From JANQNX01 sp965601665 (lineage in GTDB: Bacteria; Pseudomonadota; Gammaproteobacteria; Eutrophobiales; Eutrophobiaceae): a stretch of 64,000 nt of DNA. The notes under the pieces were generated by a model, which did no database searches, had not been told where the DNA came from, and saw only the letters and a program-made list of their open reading frames with translations. The stretch is taken from NCBI GenBank assembly GCA_965601665.1, contig OZ271833.1, positions 2,728,001-2,792,000 on the forward strand, written 5' to 3'. The position numbers and the translations under genes were made by a program. Positions 24,711 to 34,678 of the stretch are shown here, in pieces. The stretch's first letter is position 1, and every line of letters begins with the position of its first letter.

Positions 24711-24861
24711 CCCAATCCATATTGATTGGGTAGCAAGACTTTGTGACTGGTGAGTAATCACCAGACGTCAAAGACCGCAGGTGACATGAATCAATCATGT
24801 CTTAATGCTTACCGGGAGGTACGCCTGCGCAGACGGTGTCATCAAGGTGCAGTTCGCTGCA
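24711..24861 (+). promoter_or_regulatory. L10-type structured leader of rplJL
   Basis: The 251-bp rplA-rplJ gap holds several perfect hairpins: CCCAAT/ATTGGG (24711-24730); CTGGTGA-gtaa-TCACCAG (24747-24764) with a GNRA loop, flanked by CTTTG/CAAAG separated by TGA on one side and ACGT on the other, a kink-turn-like internal loop; GACATGA/TCATGTC (24783-24801); and TGCAG-TTCG-CTGCA (24848-24861) with a UUCG loop. The position and the kink-turn-like element agree with the L10-leader family, where the L10-L7/L12 complex binds and represses rplJL. Confidence 0.7.
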
Positions 24862-24951
24862 GAGGTCACCGTTGACCATGGTCCGGGCAAGTTGCCGGGC
24901 TTAACTTTAAATGGATATGCGTATGTGTATCCAACAAAAAGGAGGCAAAAA

Positions 24952-25473
24952 GTGGGTCTAAATCTGGATGCAAAAAAGGCAATAGTAGATGAGATTGCCA
25001 ATGTTGCAGCAGAGGCTCCTTCTGCAATCGCGGCCGAGTACATCGGTTTAACGGTGGCTGACATGACTAAACTGCGTACCTCAGCGCGAGAGTCGGGTGT
25101 GTACCTCAAAGTGGTACGTAACACTCTGGCGCGTAGAGCATTTGAAAATTCAAATTTCGAATGCATGCGAGACAGTCTGGTTGGGCCATTGGTATATGCA
25201 TTTTCCAGTGATGAACCTGGAAGTGCTGCCCGTGTTATCCGCGATTTTTCCAAAGAAAATGACAAACTGGTTGTTAAGCTGGTTGCGCTCGATGGTCAAT
25301 TGCTTGACCCGTCAGAGCTTGACCGCCTGGCCAGTATGCCATCGCAGGATGAGGCTCGCGCCATGTTACTTGGATTACTTTCCGCTCCAATGGGCAAGTT
25401 TGTTCGCACCATCAACGAGGTACCGTCGAAGTTCGCACGTGTACTCGCTGCAAAGCGCGACCAGGCTGCTTAA
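24952..25473 (+). CDS. rplJ: 50S ribosomal protein L10
   Basis: A 173-residue protein that anchors L7/L12 dimers on the ribosomal stalk. It begins MGLNLDAKKAIVDEI at a GTG with an excellent GGAGG Shine-Dalgarno 6 bp upstream. The frame is open to 24805, but that extra part is the structured leader, not protein. The conserved YLKVVRNTLARRA segment and C-terminal L12-binding helix are present. Length is slightly above E. coli (165). Confidence 0.96.
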   Translation: MGLNLDAKKAIVDEIANVAAEAPSAIAAEYIGLTVADMTKLRTSARESGVYLKVVRNTLARRAFENSNFECMRDSLVGPLVYAFSSDEPGSAARVIRDFSKENDKLVVKLVALDGQLLDPSELDRLASMPSQDEARAMLLGLLSAPMGKFVRTINEVPSKFARVLAAKRDQAA

Positions 25474-25522
25474 GCGGGCTAGTCCTGATTAAAGTTTAGT
25501 TTTTATTCGGAGGAATTTGAAA

Positions 25523-25903
25523 ATGGCTGTATCTAAAGACGAAATTAAGGAAGCGCTGGGACAGATGCCTGTTCTGGAACTGGTTGACCTGATTAAGGAA
25601 CTGGAAGATGAATGGGGCGTATCTGCCGCTGCACCTGTTGCCGTTGCTGCTGCTGGTGCTGCTGCTGGCGATACCGGTGCTGCTGAAGAAAAAGACGAAT
25701 TTGATGTCGTCATGAGCAGTTTTGGCGATAACAAGGTTGCTGTCATTAAAGCAGTTCGCGGTGTTACCGGACTTGGCCTGAAAGAAGCCAAGGAAATGGT
25801 TGAAGGTGCCCCTTCTACCATCAAGGAAGGCGCCAACAAGGAAGAAGCTGAAGACATCAAAAAGCAGCTTGAAGAAGCAGGTGCTTCTGTCGAACTTAAA
25901 TAA
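25523..25903 (+). CDS. rplL: 50S ribosomal protein L7/L12
   Basis: A 126-residue stalk protein. The N-terminal dimerisation domain (about 1-35) is followed by an Ala/Gly-rich hinge (about 36-55) and the globular domain with EFDVVMSSFGDNKVAVIKAVR and GLGLKEAKEMVEGAPS, which binds translational GTPases. The ATG at 25523 has GGAGG upstream; a TTG two codons earlier is rejected. Confidence 0.97.
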   Translation: MAVSKDEIKEALGQMPVLELVDLIKELEDEWGVSAAAPVAVAAAGAAAGDTGAAEEKDEFDVVMSSFGDNKVAVIKAVRGVTGLGLKEAKEMVEGAPSTIKEGANKEEAEDIKKQLEEAGASVELK

Positions 25904-25932
25904 TCACTTGCATATTAGGTTCAAACACTTGG

Positions 25933-25964
25933 CCAGCAGGCGATGAAAATTGCCTGTTGGTTTT
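25933..25964 (+). terminator. Attenuator-like hairpin between rplL and rpoB
   Basis: The stem CCAGCAGGC / GCCTGTTGG (one G-U pair) has a 10-nt loop and is followed by TTTT, then a T8 run at 25972-25979. In E. coli the rplL-rpoB gap has a partial terminator that lowers rpoBC relative to rplJL; this site is in the same place and probably does the same. Confidence 0.65.
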
Positions 25965-26061
25965 GTGCGCCTTTTTTTTGGCAGTTGGGTTAAACCTGAC
26001 ACGTATACCGACACAGTTATGTGTTGGCACTGAATGAAATACTTTATTACGAGGAATTGTA

Positions 26062-29000
26062 ATGGCCTATTCCTATACTGAGAAAAAACGTATCCGCAAG
26101 GATTTCAGTAAACGTCCTAGTATTCTGGATGTACCTTACCTGGTTGAGACGCAGATAGAATCATTTGATCAGTTCTTACAGGTTGGCAATCAGCCGGAAG
26201 AACGAACCGATACTGGATTGCAAGCGGCTTTTAAATCAGTGTTCCCCATCGAAAGTTTCTCCGGGAATGCCGCACTGGAATATGTCAGTTACAGTCTCGG
26301 CACCCCGGTGTTTGACGTCAAGGAATGTCAACTTCGTGGACTGACCTACGCGGCTTCGCTTCGCGTCAAGGTTAGATTGATAATTTATGACAAGGAGGCT
26401 GGTTTAAATAACAAGGTCGTTAAAGATATCAAGGAACAGGAAGTCTACATGGGTGAAATGCCCTTGATGACTCGTACCGGCACCTTTGTTATCAATGGCA
26501 CCGAACGCGTTATAGTTTCACAAATGCATCGTTCGCCCGGTGTTTTCTTTGAACATGATAAGGGTAAGACGCATTCTTCAGGCAAGCTTTTGTATTCTGC
26601 CAGGGTAATACCCTACCGTGGTTCATGGCTTGATTTTGAGTTTGATCCCAAGGATTTGGTGTACTGTCGTATAGACCGTCGTCGTAAAATACATGCAACG
26701 ATATTGCTGCGTGCACTTGGTTATAGCACCGAAGAAATGCTGGCGCTGTTTTTTGATACGGACACGTTCCATCTCTCTTCAAAAGGCATCACGCTTGACC
26801 TTGTGCCGGATCGACTTCGTGGCGAAACAGCTTCGTTCGATATTGAGGACAAGAAAGGCAATATCATTGTTGAAAAGGAACGCCGAATCACGGCCAGACA
26901 TATCCGGGAAATGGAAAGTGCAGGCCTGTCCAAGCTTTCGGTACCTGCCGAATACCTGATTGATAAGGTCATTGCCAGGGATATCGTCGATACTGATACA
27001 GGTGAAATTGAATTCGAAGCCAACACCATTATTACTGAAGAAGTCCTGGAGAAATTACAGGAAAAGAAAAAGCTCGAACTCGAAACTATATACACCAACG
27101 ACCTGGATAATGGTCCATACATTGCGGATACTCTGCGTGATGACCCAAGTACCAATCAGCTTGAGGCACAGGTAGAAATCTATCGCATGATGCGTCCAGG
27201 TGAGCCGCCGACAAAAGATGCGGCTGAAAACCTTTTTAAAAACCTGTTCTTCAGTTCAGACCGCTACGATCTGTCTGCCGTAGGACGGATGAAATTTAAT
27301 CGTCGCGTCGGCAGAAAGGAAGTTGAAGGTGATGGGGTATTATCAAATGAAGATATCACCGATGTATTGAGGACTTTGATCGATATCAGAAACGGTAAGG
27401 GTACGATTGATGACATCGATCACCTCGGTAACCGCCGCATTCGTAGCGTCGGTGAGATGGCTGAGAACCAGTTCCGTGTTGGCCTTGTGCGGGTTGAAAG
27501 AGCCGTTAAGGAGCGATTGAGCCTCGCTGAATCCGAAGGGTTAATGCCACAGGAAATCATCAACGCAAAGCCCGTCTCTGCAGTCATTAAGGAATTTTTT
27601 GGTTCCAGCCAGCTGTCCCAGTTTATGGACCAGAATAACCCGCTTTCTGAAATTACTCACAAACGAAGGATTTCAGCACTCGGGCCTGGCGGTCTTACCC
27701 GCGAACGCGCTGGATTTGAAGTCCGTGATGTGCATCCGACTCATTACGGACGAGTTTGTCCAATTGAGACCCCGGAAGGGCCGAACATTGGTTTGATTAA
27801 TTCATTGGCTGTTTATGCCCGTACCAACCAGTATGGATTCCTTGAGACGCCATACAGGAAAGTGGTTGATGGCAAGGTCACCGATGAGATCGAATACCTA
27901 TCTGCTATTGAGGAGGGTGAATACATCATTGCCCAGGCCAGTGCTACTGTAGACGAGAAAGGCAACTTGATTGATGAGCTTGTATCAAGTCGACATAAAA
28001 ACGAATTCACAATGTCGACGCCAGATAAAATTAATTATATGGACGTCTCGCCACGACAGATTGTATCCGTGGCTGCTTCGTTGATTCCTTTCCTGGAGCA
28101 CGATGACGCCAACAGGGCATTGATGGGTTCAAACATGCAACGTCAGGCAGTGCCGACGCTTCGAACCGATAAACCACTGGTTGGTACCGGGATTGAAAGA
28201 CGTGTTGCAATTGACTCTGGCGTGACTGTTGTTTCTGAACGTGGAGGCATCGTCGACTCAGTTGACGCCAGCCGTATTGTGGTCAGGGTTAACGATGATG
28301 AAGTCGTTCCGGGTGAGCCGGGTGTCGATATCTACAACCTGACCAAGTATACCCGTTCCAACCAGAACACCTGCATTAACCAGAAACCATTGGTTAAACC
28401 AGGTGACCAGATTGCCAGTGGTGATGTACTTGCTGATGGTCCATCAACTGATATGGGTGAGCTTGCACTGGGGCAAAACATGCTGGTCGCGTTCATGCCA
28501 TGGAATGGTTACAACTTCGAGGATTCGATACTGCTTTCAGAAAAGCTGGTGAAAGAAGATCGTTACACGACTATCCATATTGAAGAACTGACCTGTGTTG
28601 CACGAGACACCAAACTTGGCTCTGAAGAAATTTCTTCTGATATTCCTAACGTAAGCGAAAGCGCGTTAAACAAACTGGATGAATCAGGCATTGTTTATAT
28701 AGGCGCTGAAGTCAACGTGGGCGATATTCTTGTCGGCAAGGTAACACCAAAAGGTGAAACGCAGCTGACGCCTGAAGAAAAATTGTTACGCGCCATCTTC
28801 GGTGAAAAAGCCTCCGACGTTAAGGATACGTCACTACGCGTGCCTTCAGGTATGAATGGCACCGTTATCGACGTACAGGTCTTTACCCGTGATGGCGTTG
28901 AAAAAGATGCCCGTGCACTGGAAATTGAAGAGTCAGAACTGAACAGTGTGCGTAAAGATTTAAATGACCAGTTGCGCATTATGGAAGATGGTGTTTTCCA

Positions 29001-30138
29001 GCGCATCGAAAAACTGCTGCACGGCAAATTAGCAGAAGGTGGTCCGTCAGGCCTTAAATCCGGTGACAAAATCACCAAAGACTACCTTGATAATTTGTCC
29101 CGTGATAAGTGGTTTGAAATCAGGTTAAAGAACGAAGAGGCTAATCAGCAAATGGAAAAAGCGGCTGAGCAATTGGCTTCATTGAAAGAAGACTTTGATG
29201 GTCGGTTCGAAGAAAAACGCGCGAAATTGACCTCGGGTGATGATTTGGCTCCCGGCGTTTTGAAAATGGTCAAGGTTTACCTCGCCGTAAAGCGCCGTAT
29301 CCAGCCAGGCGACAAAATGGCTGGCCGACACGGTAACAAGGGTGTGATATCAACCATCGTGCCGGTAGAAGATATGCCGCATATGGAAGACGGTACACCT
29401 GTCGACGTGGTGCTTAACCCGCTTGGTGTGCCATCCCGCATGAATGTCGGTCAGGTGCTTGAAACTCACCTTGGCTGGGCCGCAAAAGGCGTCGGTTTGA
29501 AACTCGGCAAAATGCTGCAACAGCAGGCTGCCATCGCAGAGATGCGCCAGTTTCTGGACAAGGTTTATAACGCCAGCGGCAAACAGGAAGATCTGGATTC
29601 ATTTACCGACAAGGAAATTCTGGAATTGGCTGAAAACCTGAAGGGTGGCGTACCAATGGCAACGCCGGTATTTGACGGTGCCAGCGAAGCCGAGATAAAA
29701 AACATGCTTAAGCTCGCAGACCTTCCTGAAGACGGTCAGACCACGCTATACGATGGGCGCACGGGTGATGCATTTGAACGCAAGGTAACCGTCGGTTACA
29801 TGTACATGCTTAAACTCAACCATCTGGTTGATGACAAGATGCATGCTCGTTCTACCGGGCCATACAGTCTCGTTACGCAGCAACCTCTCGGTGGTAAAGC
29901 CCAGTTCGGCGGCCAGCGATTCGGTGAGATGGAAGTCTGGGCACTGGAAGCCTACGGTGCCGCCTATACCTTGCAGGAAATGCTGACTGTCAAATCGGAC
30001 GATGTGAATGGACGTACGAAAATGTACAAGAACATCGTCGATGGTAACCACACCATGGAAGCCGGCATGCCTGAGTCATTTAACGTCTTGTTAAAGGAAA
30101 TACGTTCGCTCGGTATTGATATCGAACTGGAACAGTAA
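26062..30138 (+). CDS. rpoB: RNA polymerase subunit beta
   Basis: A 1358-residue catalytic subunit. The rifampicin region reads GSSQLSQFMDQNNPLSEITHKRR, with the wild-type Ser, Asp, His and Ser positions, so no resistance change is visible. Other blocks are RVCPIETPEGPNIGLINSLA, MPWNGYNFEDSILLSEKLV, KMAGRHGNKGVIS and the C-terminal GGKAQFGGQRFGEMEVWALE. Length is normal for gammaproteobacteria (E. coli 1342). It precedes rpoC by 70 bp. Confidence 0.98.
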   Translation: MAYSYTEKKRIRKDFSKRPSILDVPYLVETQIESFDQFLQVGNQPEERTDTGLQAAFKSVFPIESFSGNAALEYVSYSLGTPVFDVKECQLRGLTYAASLRVKVRLIIYDKEAGLNNKVVKDIKEQEVYMGEMPLMTRTGTFVINGTERVIVSQMHRSPGVFFEHDKGKTHSSGKLLYSARVIPYRGSWLDFEFDPKDLVYCRIDRRRKIHATILLRALGYSTEEMLALFFDTDTFHLSSKGITLDLVPDRLRGETASFDIEDKKGNIIVEKERRITARHIREMESAGLSKLSVPAEYLIDKVIARDIVDTDTGEIEFEANTIITEEVLEKLQEKKKLELETIYTNDLDNGPYIADTLRDDPSTNQLEAQVEIYRMMRPGEPPTKDAAENLFKNLFFSSDRYDLSAVGRMKFNRRVGRKEVEGDGVLSNEDITDVLRTLIDIRNGKGTIDDIDHLGNRRIRSVGEMAENQFRVGLVRVERAVKERLSLAESEGLMPQEIINAKPVSAVIKEFFGSSQLSQFMDQNNPLSEITHKRRISALGPGGLTRERAGFEVRDVHPTHYGRVCPIETPEGPNIGLINSLAVYARTNQYGFLETPYRKVVDGKVTDEIEYLSAIEEGEYIIAQASATVDEKGNLIDELVSSRHKNEFTMSTPDKINYMDVSPRQIVSVAASLIPFLEHDDANRALMGSNMQRQAVPTLRTDKPLVGTGIERRVAIDSGVTVVSERGGIVDSVDASRIVVRVNDDEVVPGEPGVDIYNLTKYTRSNQNTCINQKPLVKPGDQIASGDVLADGPSTDMGELALGQNMLVAFMPWNGYNFEDSILLSEKLVKEDRYTTIHIEELTCVARDTKLGSEEISSDIPNVSESALNKLDESGIVYIGAEVNVGDILVGKVTPKGETQLTPEEKLLRAIFGEKASDVKDTSLRVPSGMNGTVIDVQVFTRDGVEKDARALEIEESELNSVRKDLNDQLRIMEDGVFQRIEKLLHGKLAEGGPSGLKSGDKITKDYLDNLSRDKWFEIRLKNEEANQQMEKAAEQLASLKEDFDGRFEEKRAKLTSGDDLAPGVLKMVKVYLAVKRRIQPGDKMAGRHGNKGVISTIVPVEDMPHMEDGTPVDVVLNPLGVPSRMNVGQVLETHLGWAAKGVGLKLGKMLQQQAAIAEMRQFLDKVYNASGKQEDLDSFTDKEILELAENLKGGVPMATPVFDGASEAEIKNMLKLADLPEDGQTTLYDGRTGDAFERKVTVGYMYMLKLNHLVDDKMHARSTGPYSLVTQQPLGGKAQFGGQRFGEMEVWALEAYGAAYTLQEMLTVKSDDVNGRTKMYKNIVDGNHTMEAGMPESFNVLLKEIRSLGIDIELEQ

Positions 30139-30208
30139 AAGGCATGGTATACGAAATGAATTTATATATTGACGGGCAGATCTCACAACATCTCCCAGGA
30201 GGTAAACC

Positions 30209-33200
30209 TTGAAAGACTTACTCAAGCTTTTAAAGCAGCAGGGACAGGTCGAGGAATTTGATGCGATATCCATCGGTCTGGCTTCACCGGAAAAAATTCG
30301 TTCCTGGTCCTATGGAGAAGTCAAGAAACCGGAAACGATAAATTATCGAACGTTCAAACCAGAGCGTGACGGTTTATTCTGCGCCAAGATTTTTGGCCCT
30401 GTTAAGGACTATGAGTGCCTGTGCGGAAAGTACAAAAGGTTAAAACATCGCGGTGTTGTCTGTGAGAAGTGTGGTGTTGAAGTCACGCTGTCAAAAGTAC
30501 GCCGAGAGCGAATGGGCCATATTGATCTGGCCAGCCCGGTTGCACATATCTGGTATCTGAAATCATTGCCATCCCGAATGGGTTTGATGCTCGACATGAC
30601 GTTGAGAGAAATAGAGCGCGTGCTTTATTTTGAGGCCTACGCGGTCATTGATCCCGGTATGACCGAGCTGGAACGTGGTCAAATGTTGACTGAGGAAAAT
30701 TACCTGGAAGCAATTGAGCAATTTGGCGATGAATTTGAAGCCAAGATGGGTGCTGAAGCAATACGCGAGTTACTGAAATCGATTGATATTGATGCCGAAG
30801 TTGCGGAGCTGCGAGAAGAAATTCCAAACACCAATTCAGAAACCAAGCTGCGCAAGTTAACCAAGCGCTTGAAGTTGCTGGAAGCATTCCAGAACTCCGG
30901 AAACAAGCCTGAATGGATGGTTATGGAGGTATTGCCAGTATTACCGCCTGAGTTGCGCCCACTGGTGCCTCTTGATGGTGGTCGCTTTGCAACTTCAGAC
31001 CTGAATGACCTTTACCGCAGGGTCATCAATAGAAATAACCGCCTTAAACGTCTACTTGATTTAAACGCGCCGGATATCATCGTACGTAATGAAAAGCGTA
31101 TGCTGCAGGAGTCGGTTGATGCCTTGCTCGATAACGGCAGACGTGGCCGCGCGATTACCGGTACCAACAAGTTGCCGCTCAAATCACTGGCAGACATGAT
31201 TAAGGGCAAGCAAGGTCGCTTTCGCCAGAACCTGCTCGGTAAACGTGTCGACTATTCCGGCCGTTCGGTCATTGTTGTTGGTCCGACCCTGCGCCTGCAT
31301 CAGTGTGGTATTCCAAAGAAGATGGCACTGGAACTGTTCAAGCCATTTATCTTCAGCAAGCTCGAGCGTCGCGGTCTTGCTACTACGATCAAGGCAGCCA
31401 AGAAACTTGTTGAACGTGAAGGCCCTGAAGTCTGGGACGTACTGGAAGAAGTTATTCGCGAACATCCGGTTATGCTTAACCGTGCGCCAACGCTGCATCG
31501 TCTGGGTATCCAGGCATTTGAACCCGTGTTGATTGAAGGCAAGGCCATTCAGTTACACCCACTAGTCTGTACCGCGTTTAACGCTGACTTTGATGGTGAC
31601 CAGATGGCTGTTCACGTACCGCTGTCGGTTGAAGCCCAACTGGAAGCGCGCACGTTGATGATGTCGACCAACAACATTCTTTCGCCGGCAAACGGAGACC
31701 CAATTATTGTTCCTACCCAGGACGTTGTTCTTGGTCTTTACTATCTGACTCGTGAGACCGTGGCAGCCAAAGGTACAGGGATGTTGTTTACTGATGTCGA
31801 CGAAGTGCACCGCGCCTATGAAACCGGCGTCGTTGATTTGCAAGCTAAAATCCAGGTAAGGATTAAAGAAGTCACGATTAATGAAGAAGGTGATAAGCAA
31901 GCAACCCTGAAACGTTATGAAACGACTGCAGGTCGAGCACTGTTGTCACGAATTCTGCCTGATGGTTTGCCTTTCGAAATGATTAACAAGGTATTGACCA
32001 AGAAAACCATTTCTTCACTTGTAAATACTTGTTACCGAAACCTGGAGTTGAAAGATACGGTCATTTTCTCTGACAGGCTGATGTACACCGGTTTTAAATA
32101 CTCTACCCGTGCCGGTGTCTCTATCGGTGTAGAGGATATGGAAGTTCCGGTTGAAAAAGATGACATCATTACCAAGGCCGAAGACCAGGTAAAAGATTTT
32201 GAGGAACAATACGCTTCCGGTTTGATTACCGATGGCGAACGCTACAACAAGGTGGTGGATATCTGGTCTCACACAAATGACCAGGTTGCCAAGGCCATGA
32301 TGGACAAACTGGGTATTGATATCCGTACCGATAAGGATGGCAATGAAGTTAAAGAACCATCGTTTAACTCTATCTATATGATGGCTGATTCCGGTGCCCG
32401 AGGCTCTGCCGCGCAGATCAGGCAGCTTGCCGGTATGCGAGGCCTGATGGCCAAGCCGGACGGTTCTATTATTGAAACGCCGATTACGGCTAACTTCCGT
32501 GAAGGTCTGGACGTTTTACAGTACTTTATTTCTACACACGGCGCGCGTAAGGGTCTGGCAGATACAGCGTTAAAGACCGCTAACTCCGGTTACCTGACGC
32601 GTCGACTGGTTGATGTCGCCCAGGATCTGGTAGTGACCGAGCAAGATTGCGGCACCGAACAGGGACTGGAAATGACGCCCATCATTGACGGTGGCGACGT
32701 TATTGAGCCGTTGCGCGAACGTGTCCTTGGTCGAGTGCTGGCAAAAGACGCGGTCAAGATGAATGGTGAGGTGGCTGTAAAGGCGGGCACCTTGCTGGAT
32801 GAGCACTATGTGGAAGTATTGGATGAGGTTGGTATAGACCAGGTCGTCGTGCGTTCCGCTATTACCTGTGAAACCCGTTACGGTATTTGCCGTATGTGTT
32901 ATGGCCGTGATCTTGGCCGTGGGCATCTGGTAAATATCGGCGAAGCCGTTGGTGTCATTGCTGCCCAATCCATTGGTGAGCCCGGCACCCAGTTGACGAT
33001 GCGTACATTCCATATTGGTGGTGCAGCATCCAGGGCAGCCGCGATCAGTAATATCGAAGTCAAGAACGGTGGTACCGTTAGACTGCAGAATGTGAAAACA
33101 TTGGAGCAGGACACGGGTAACCGGGTGGTTGTTTCCCGTTCCGGTGAAGTGGCCATCCTTGACGATGTGGGCCGCGAGCGTGAACGTTATAAAGTCCCGT

Positions 33201-34444
33201 ATGGTGCGGTCATTACCGCAGATGACGGTGAAGCGGTGGATTCAGGACAGCAGATAGCGAACTGGGATCCGCATACCCACCCCGTCATCTCCGAAGTGAC
33301 GGGTAAAGTCCAGTTCCAGGATATCGAGGAAGGTGTCACGGTTACCCGTCATGTTGACGAAATCACGGGCCTGACCAATATTGTTATCATGGAACCCAAG
33401 CAGCGTGCTGCAAATTCCAAGGACATGCGCCCAACCGTCAAACTGGTTGATGAAAATGGTGAAGATCTGAAGATTCCGGGTACTGACCAGCTGGCGCACT
33501 ACCTGTTGCCACCAAAAGCCGTGATAAACGTGAGTGATGGCAAGGCCGTCAGCGTTGGTGATGTTATCGCAAGATTGCCACAGGAATCTGCCAAAACACG
33601 AGATATTACCGGTGGTCTGCCTCGTGTTGCTGACCTGTTTGAAGCACGTAAACCGAAAGAACCTGCGGTGCTGGCCGAGATTTCCGGTACCGTGAGTTTT
33701 GGTAAGGAGACGAAAGGCAAGCAGCGTATTGTCCTGACGGGCCCCAGTGATCAGGTGCACGAGGAATTGATACCAAAATGGCGTCATGTCAGTGTGTTTG
33801 AGGGTGAGCATGTAGAAAAAGGTGAAGCCATCGTGGACGGTCCGCCGGCACCACATGATATTTTGCGCCTCAAGGGCGTTGTCGCGTTAACCAACTACAT
33901 TGCCAGTGAAATACAGGATGTGTATCGCCTTCAGGGTGTAAAGATTAACGACAAGCATATCGAGGTTATCGTGCGTCAAATGCTGCGAAAATCCGAGATC
34001 ACCGAATCCGGCGACACTGAATTTCTCAAAGGCGAACAGCTGGAGCGTCCACGCGTACTTGAAGAAAATGAGAAGGTTGAGGCCGAAGGCAAACAGCCCG
34101 CTCAGTGGGAGCCGATTCTGCTGGGTATTACCAAGGCGTCGCTGTCTACCGATTCATTCATTTCAGCGGCTTCATTCCAGGAGACCACGCGTGTCCTTAC
34201 CGAGGCCAGTGTCAACGGAAAACGCGATGATCTGCGTGGTCTGAAGGAGAATGTCATCGTCGGTCGTCTGATTCCGGCTGGTACCGGTCTTTCCTACCAT
34301 GCCGAGCGTCAGAATCGCGAGGAAGAGGATGCTATGGCTGAAGTCAGCGCGGAATTGAGCGAGATCGAAGATGTCGAAATTCCGTCAACTGATGCGCCTC
34401 GGAGCGAAGATTCTGAGTCGGTTGAAGGTACAACAGGAAGCTGA
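30209..34444 (+). CDS. rpoC: RNA polymerase subunit beta'
   Basis: A 1411-residue subunit. It has the N-terminal zinc site (CLCGKYKRLKHRGVVCEKC, about residues 70-88), the catalytic Mg motif NADFDGDQM (about 460), the bridge-helix/trigger-loop region (RGSAAQIRQLAGMRGLMAKP; MRTFHIGGAASR), and the second zinc site (CETRYGICRMCYG). The C-terminal acidic tail is rich in Glu, Ser and Asp. The start has a GGAGG 7 bp upstream. Length agrees with E. coli (1407). Confidence 0.98.
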   Translation: MKDLLKLLKQQGQVEEFDAISIGLASPEKIRSWSYGEVKKPETINYRTFKPERDGLFCAKIFGPVKDYECLCGKYKRLKHRGVVCEKCGVEVTLSKVRRERMGHIDLASPVAHIWYLKSLPSRMGLMLDMTLREIERVLYFEAYAVIDPGMTELERGQMLTEENYLEAIEQFGDEFEAKMGAEAIRELLKSIDIDAEVAELREEIPNTNSETKLRKLTKRLKLLEAFQNSGNKPEWMVMEVLPVLPPELRPLVPLDGGRFATSDLNDLYRRVINRNNRLKRLLDLNAPDIIVRNEKRMLQESVDALLDNGRRGRAITGTNKLPLKSLADMIKGKQGRFRQNLLGKRVDYSGRSVIVVGPTLRLHQCGIPKKMALELFKPFIFSKLERRGLATTIKAAKKLVEREGPEVWDVLEEVIREHPVMLNRAPTLHRLGIQAFEPVLIEGKAIQLHPLVCTAFNADFDGDQMAVHVPLSVEAQLEARTLMMSTNNILSPANGDPIIVPTQDVVLGLYYLTRETVAAKGTGMLFTDVDEVHRAYETGVVDLQAKIQVRIKEVTINEEGDKQATLKRYETTAGRALLSRILPDGLPFEMINKVLTKKTISSLVNTCYRNLELKDTVIFSDRLMYTGFKYSTRAGVSIGVEDMEVPVEKDDIITKAEDQVKDFEEQYASGLITDGERYNKVVDIWSHTNDQVAKAMMDKLGIDIRTDKDGNEVKEPSFNSIYMMADSGARGSAAQIRQLAGMRGLMAKPDGSIIETPITANFREGLDVLQYFISTHGARKGLADTALKTANSGYLTRRLVDVAQDLVVTEQDCGTEQGLEMTPIIDGGDVIEPLRERVLGRVLAKDAVKMNGEVAVKAGTLLDEHYVEVLDEVGIDQVVVRSAITCETRYGICRMCYGRDLGRGHLVNIGEAVGVIAAQSIGEPGTQLTMRTFHIGGAASRAAAISNIEVKNGGTVRLQNVKTLEQDTGNRVVVSRSGEVAILDDVGRERERYKVPYGAVITADDGEAVDSGQQIANWDPHTHPVISEVTGKVQFQDIEEGVTVTRHVDEITGLTNIVIMEPKQRAANSKDMRPTVKLVDENGEDLKIPGTDQLAHYLLPPKAVINVSDGKAVSVGDVIARLPQESAKTRDITGGLPRVADLFEARKPKEPAVLAEISGTVSFGKETKGKQRIVLTGPSDQVHEELIPKWRHVSVFEGEHVEKGEAIVDGPPAPHDILRLKGVVALTNYIASEIQDVYRLQGVKINDKHIEVIVRQMLRKSEITESGDTEFLKGEQLERPRVLEENEKVEAEGKQPAQWEPILLGITKASLSTDSFISAASFQETTRVLTEASVNGKRDDLRGLKENVIVGRLIPAGTGLSYHAERQNREEEDAMAEVSAELSEIEDVEIPSTDAPRSEDSESVEGTTGS

Positions 34445-34463
34445 AAATAACCCTTAAACTTCC

Positions 34464-34493
34464 TTGACATAGAAGACCTCGAAGACATAAAAT
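34464..34493 (+). promoter_or_regulatory. Promoter-like sequence after rpoC
   Basis: A perfect TTGACA (34464-34469) is 18 bp from TAAAAT (34488-34493; 5 of 6). A transcript from here would meet two hairpins with T-tracts before reaching rpsL. Either the site is not used, or it forms an attenuated leader for the str operon. Sequence match only. Confidence 0.4.
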
Positions 34494-34503
34494 CCCCGCC
34501 TCT

Positions 34504-34540
34504 TGTCAGGTCGGGTTCCACGCCGGCCTGACATTTTATT
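34504..34540 (+). terminator. Possible terminator downstream of rpoC
   Basis: The stem TGTCAGG / CCTGACA, with additional GC pairing (CGG/CCG) inside the 16-nt middle, is followed by TTTTATT. The T-tract is interrupted, so it may act as a weaker first terminator of the rplKAJL-rpoBC transcripts. Confidence 0.55.
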
Positions 34541-34556
34541 ATAAGTACGGAAAATA

Positions 34557-34588
34557 CCACTGTAATCAATAAGATACAGTGGTTTTTT
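34557..34588 (+). terminator. Intrinsic terminator between rpoC and rpsL
   Basis: A perfect 8-bp stem CCACTGTA / TACAGTGG with a 10-nt loop is followed directly by six T residues. This is a standard rho-independent terminator and separates the rpoBC transcript from the str operon. Confidence 0.8.
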
Positions 34589-34624
34589 AACACCTCCAGG
34601 ATATCCGAATTAGACGAATTCGCA

Positions 34625-34678
34625 TGTCCGTACTGGTTTCAAGCGATATTCATTTTTTGAATATTCACAGTCCGGACA
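34625..34678 (+). promoter_or_regulatory. Nested hairpin leader upstream of rpsL
   Basis: The outer arms TGTCCGTACTG (34625-34635) and CAGTCCGGACA (34668-34678) pair at 10 of 11 positions. Inside them is a second perfect hairpin, ATATTCA-TTTTT-TGAATAT (34646-34664). The whole forms a long stem with a 10/3 internal loop, 49 bp before the rpsL ATG. It might be a regulatory leader or a DNA operator. A weak promoter (TTTCAA, 17 bp, AATATT) overlaps it. Confidence 0.5.

Noticed and set aside
24805..24951. Upstream extension of the rplJ reading frame
   Set aside because: This stretch is the structured L10-type leader; a GTG with an excellent GGAGG gives the correct L10 N-terminus at 24952.
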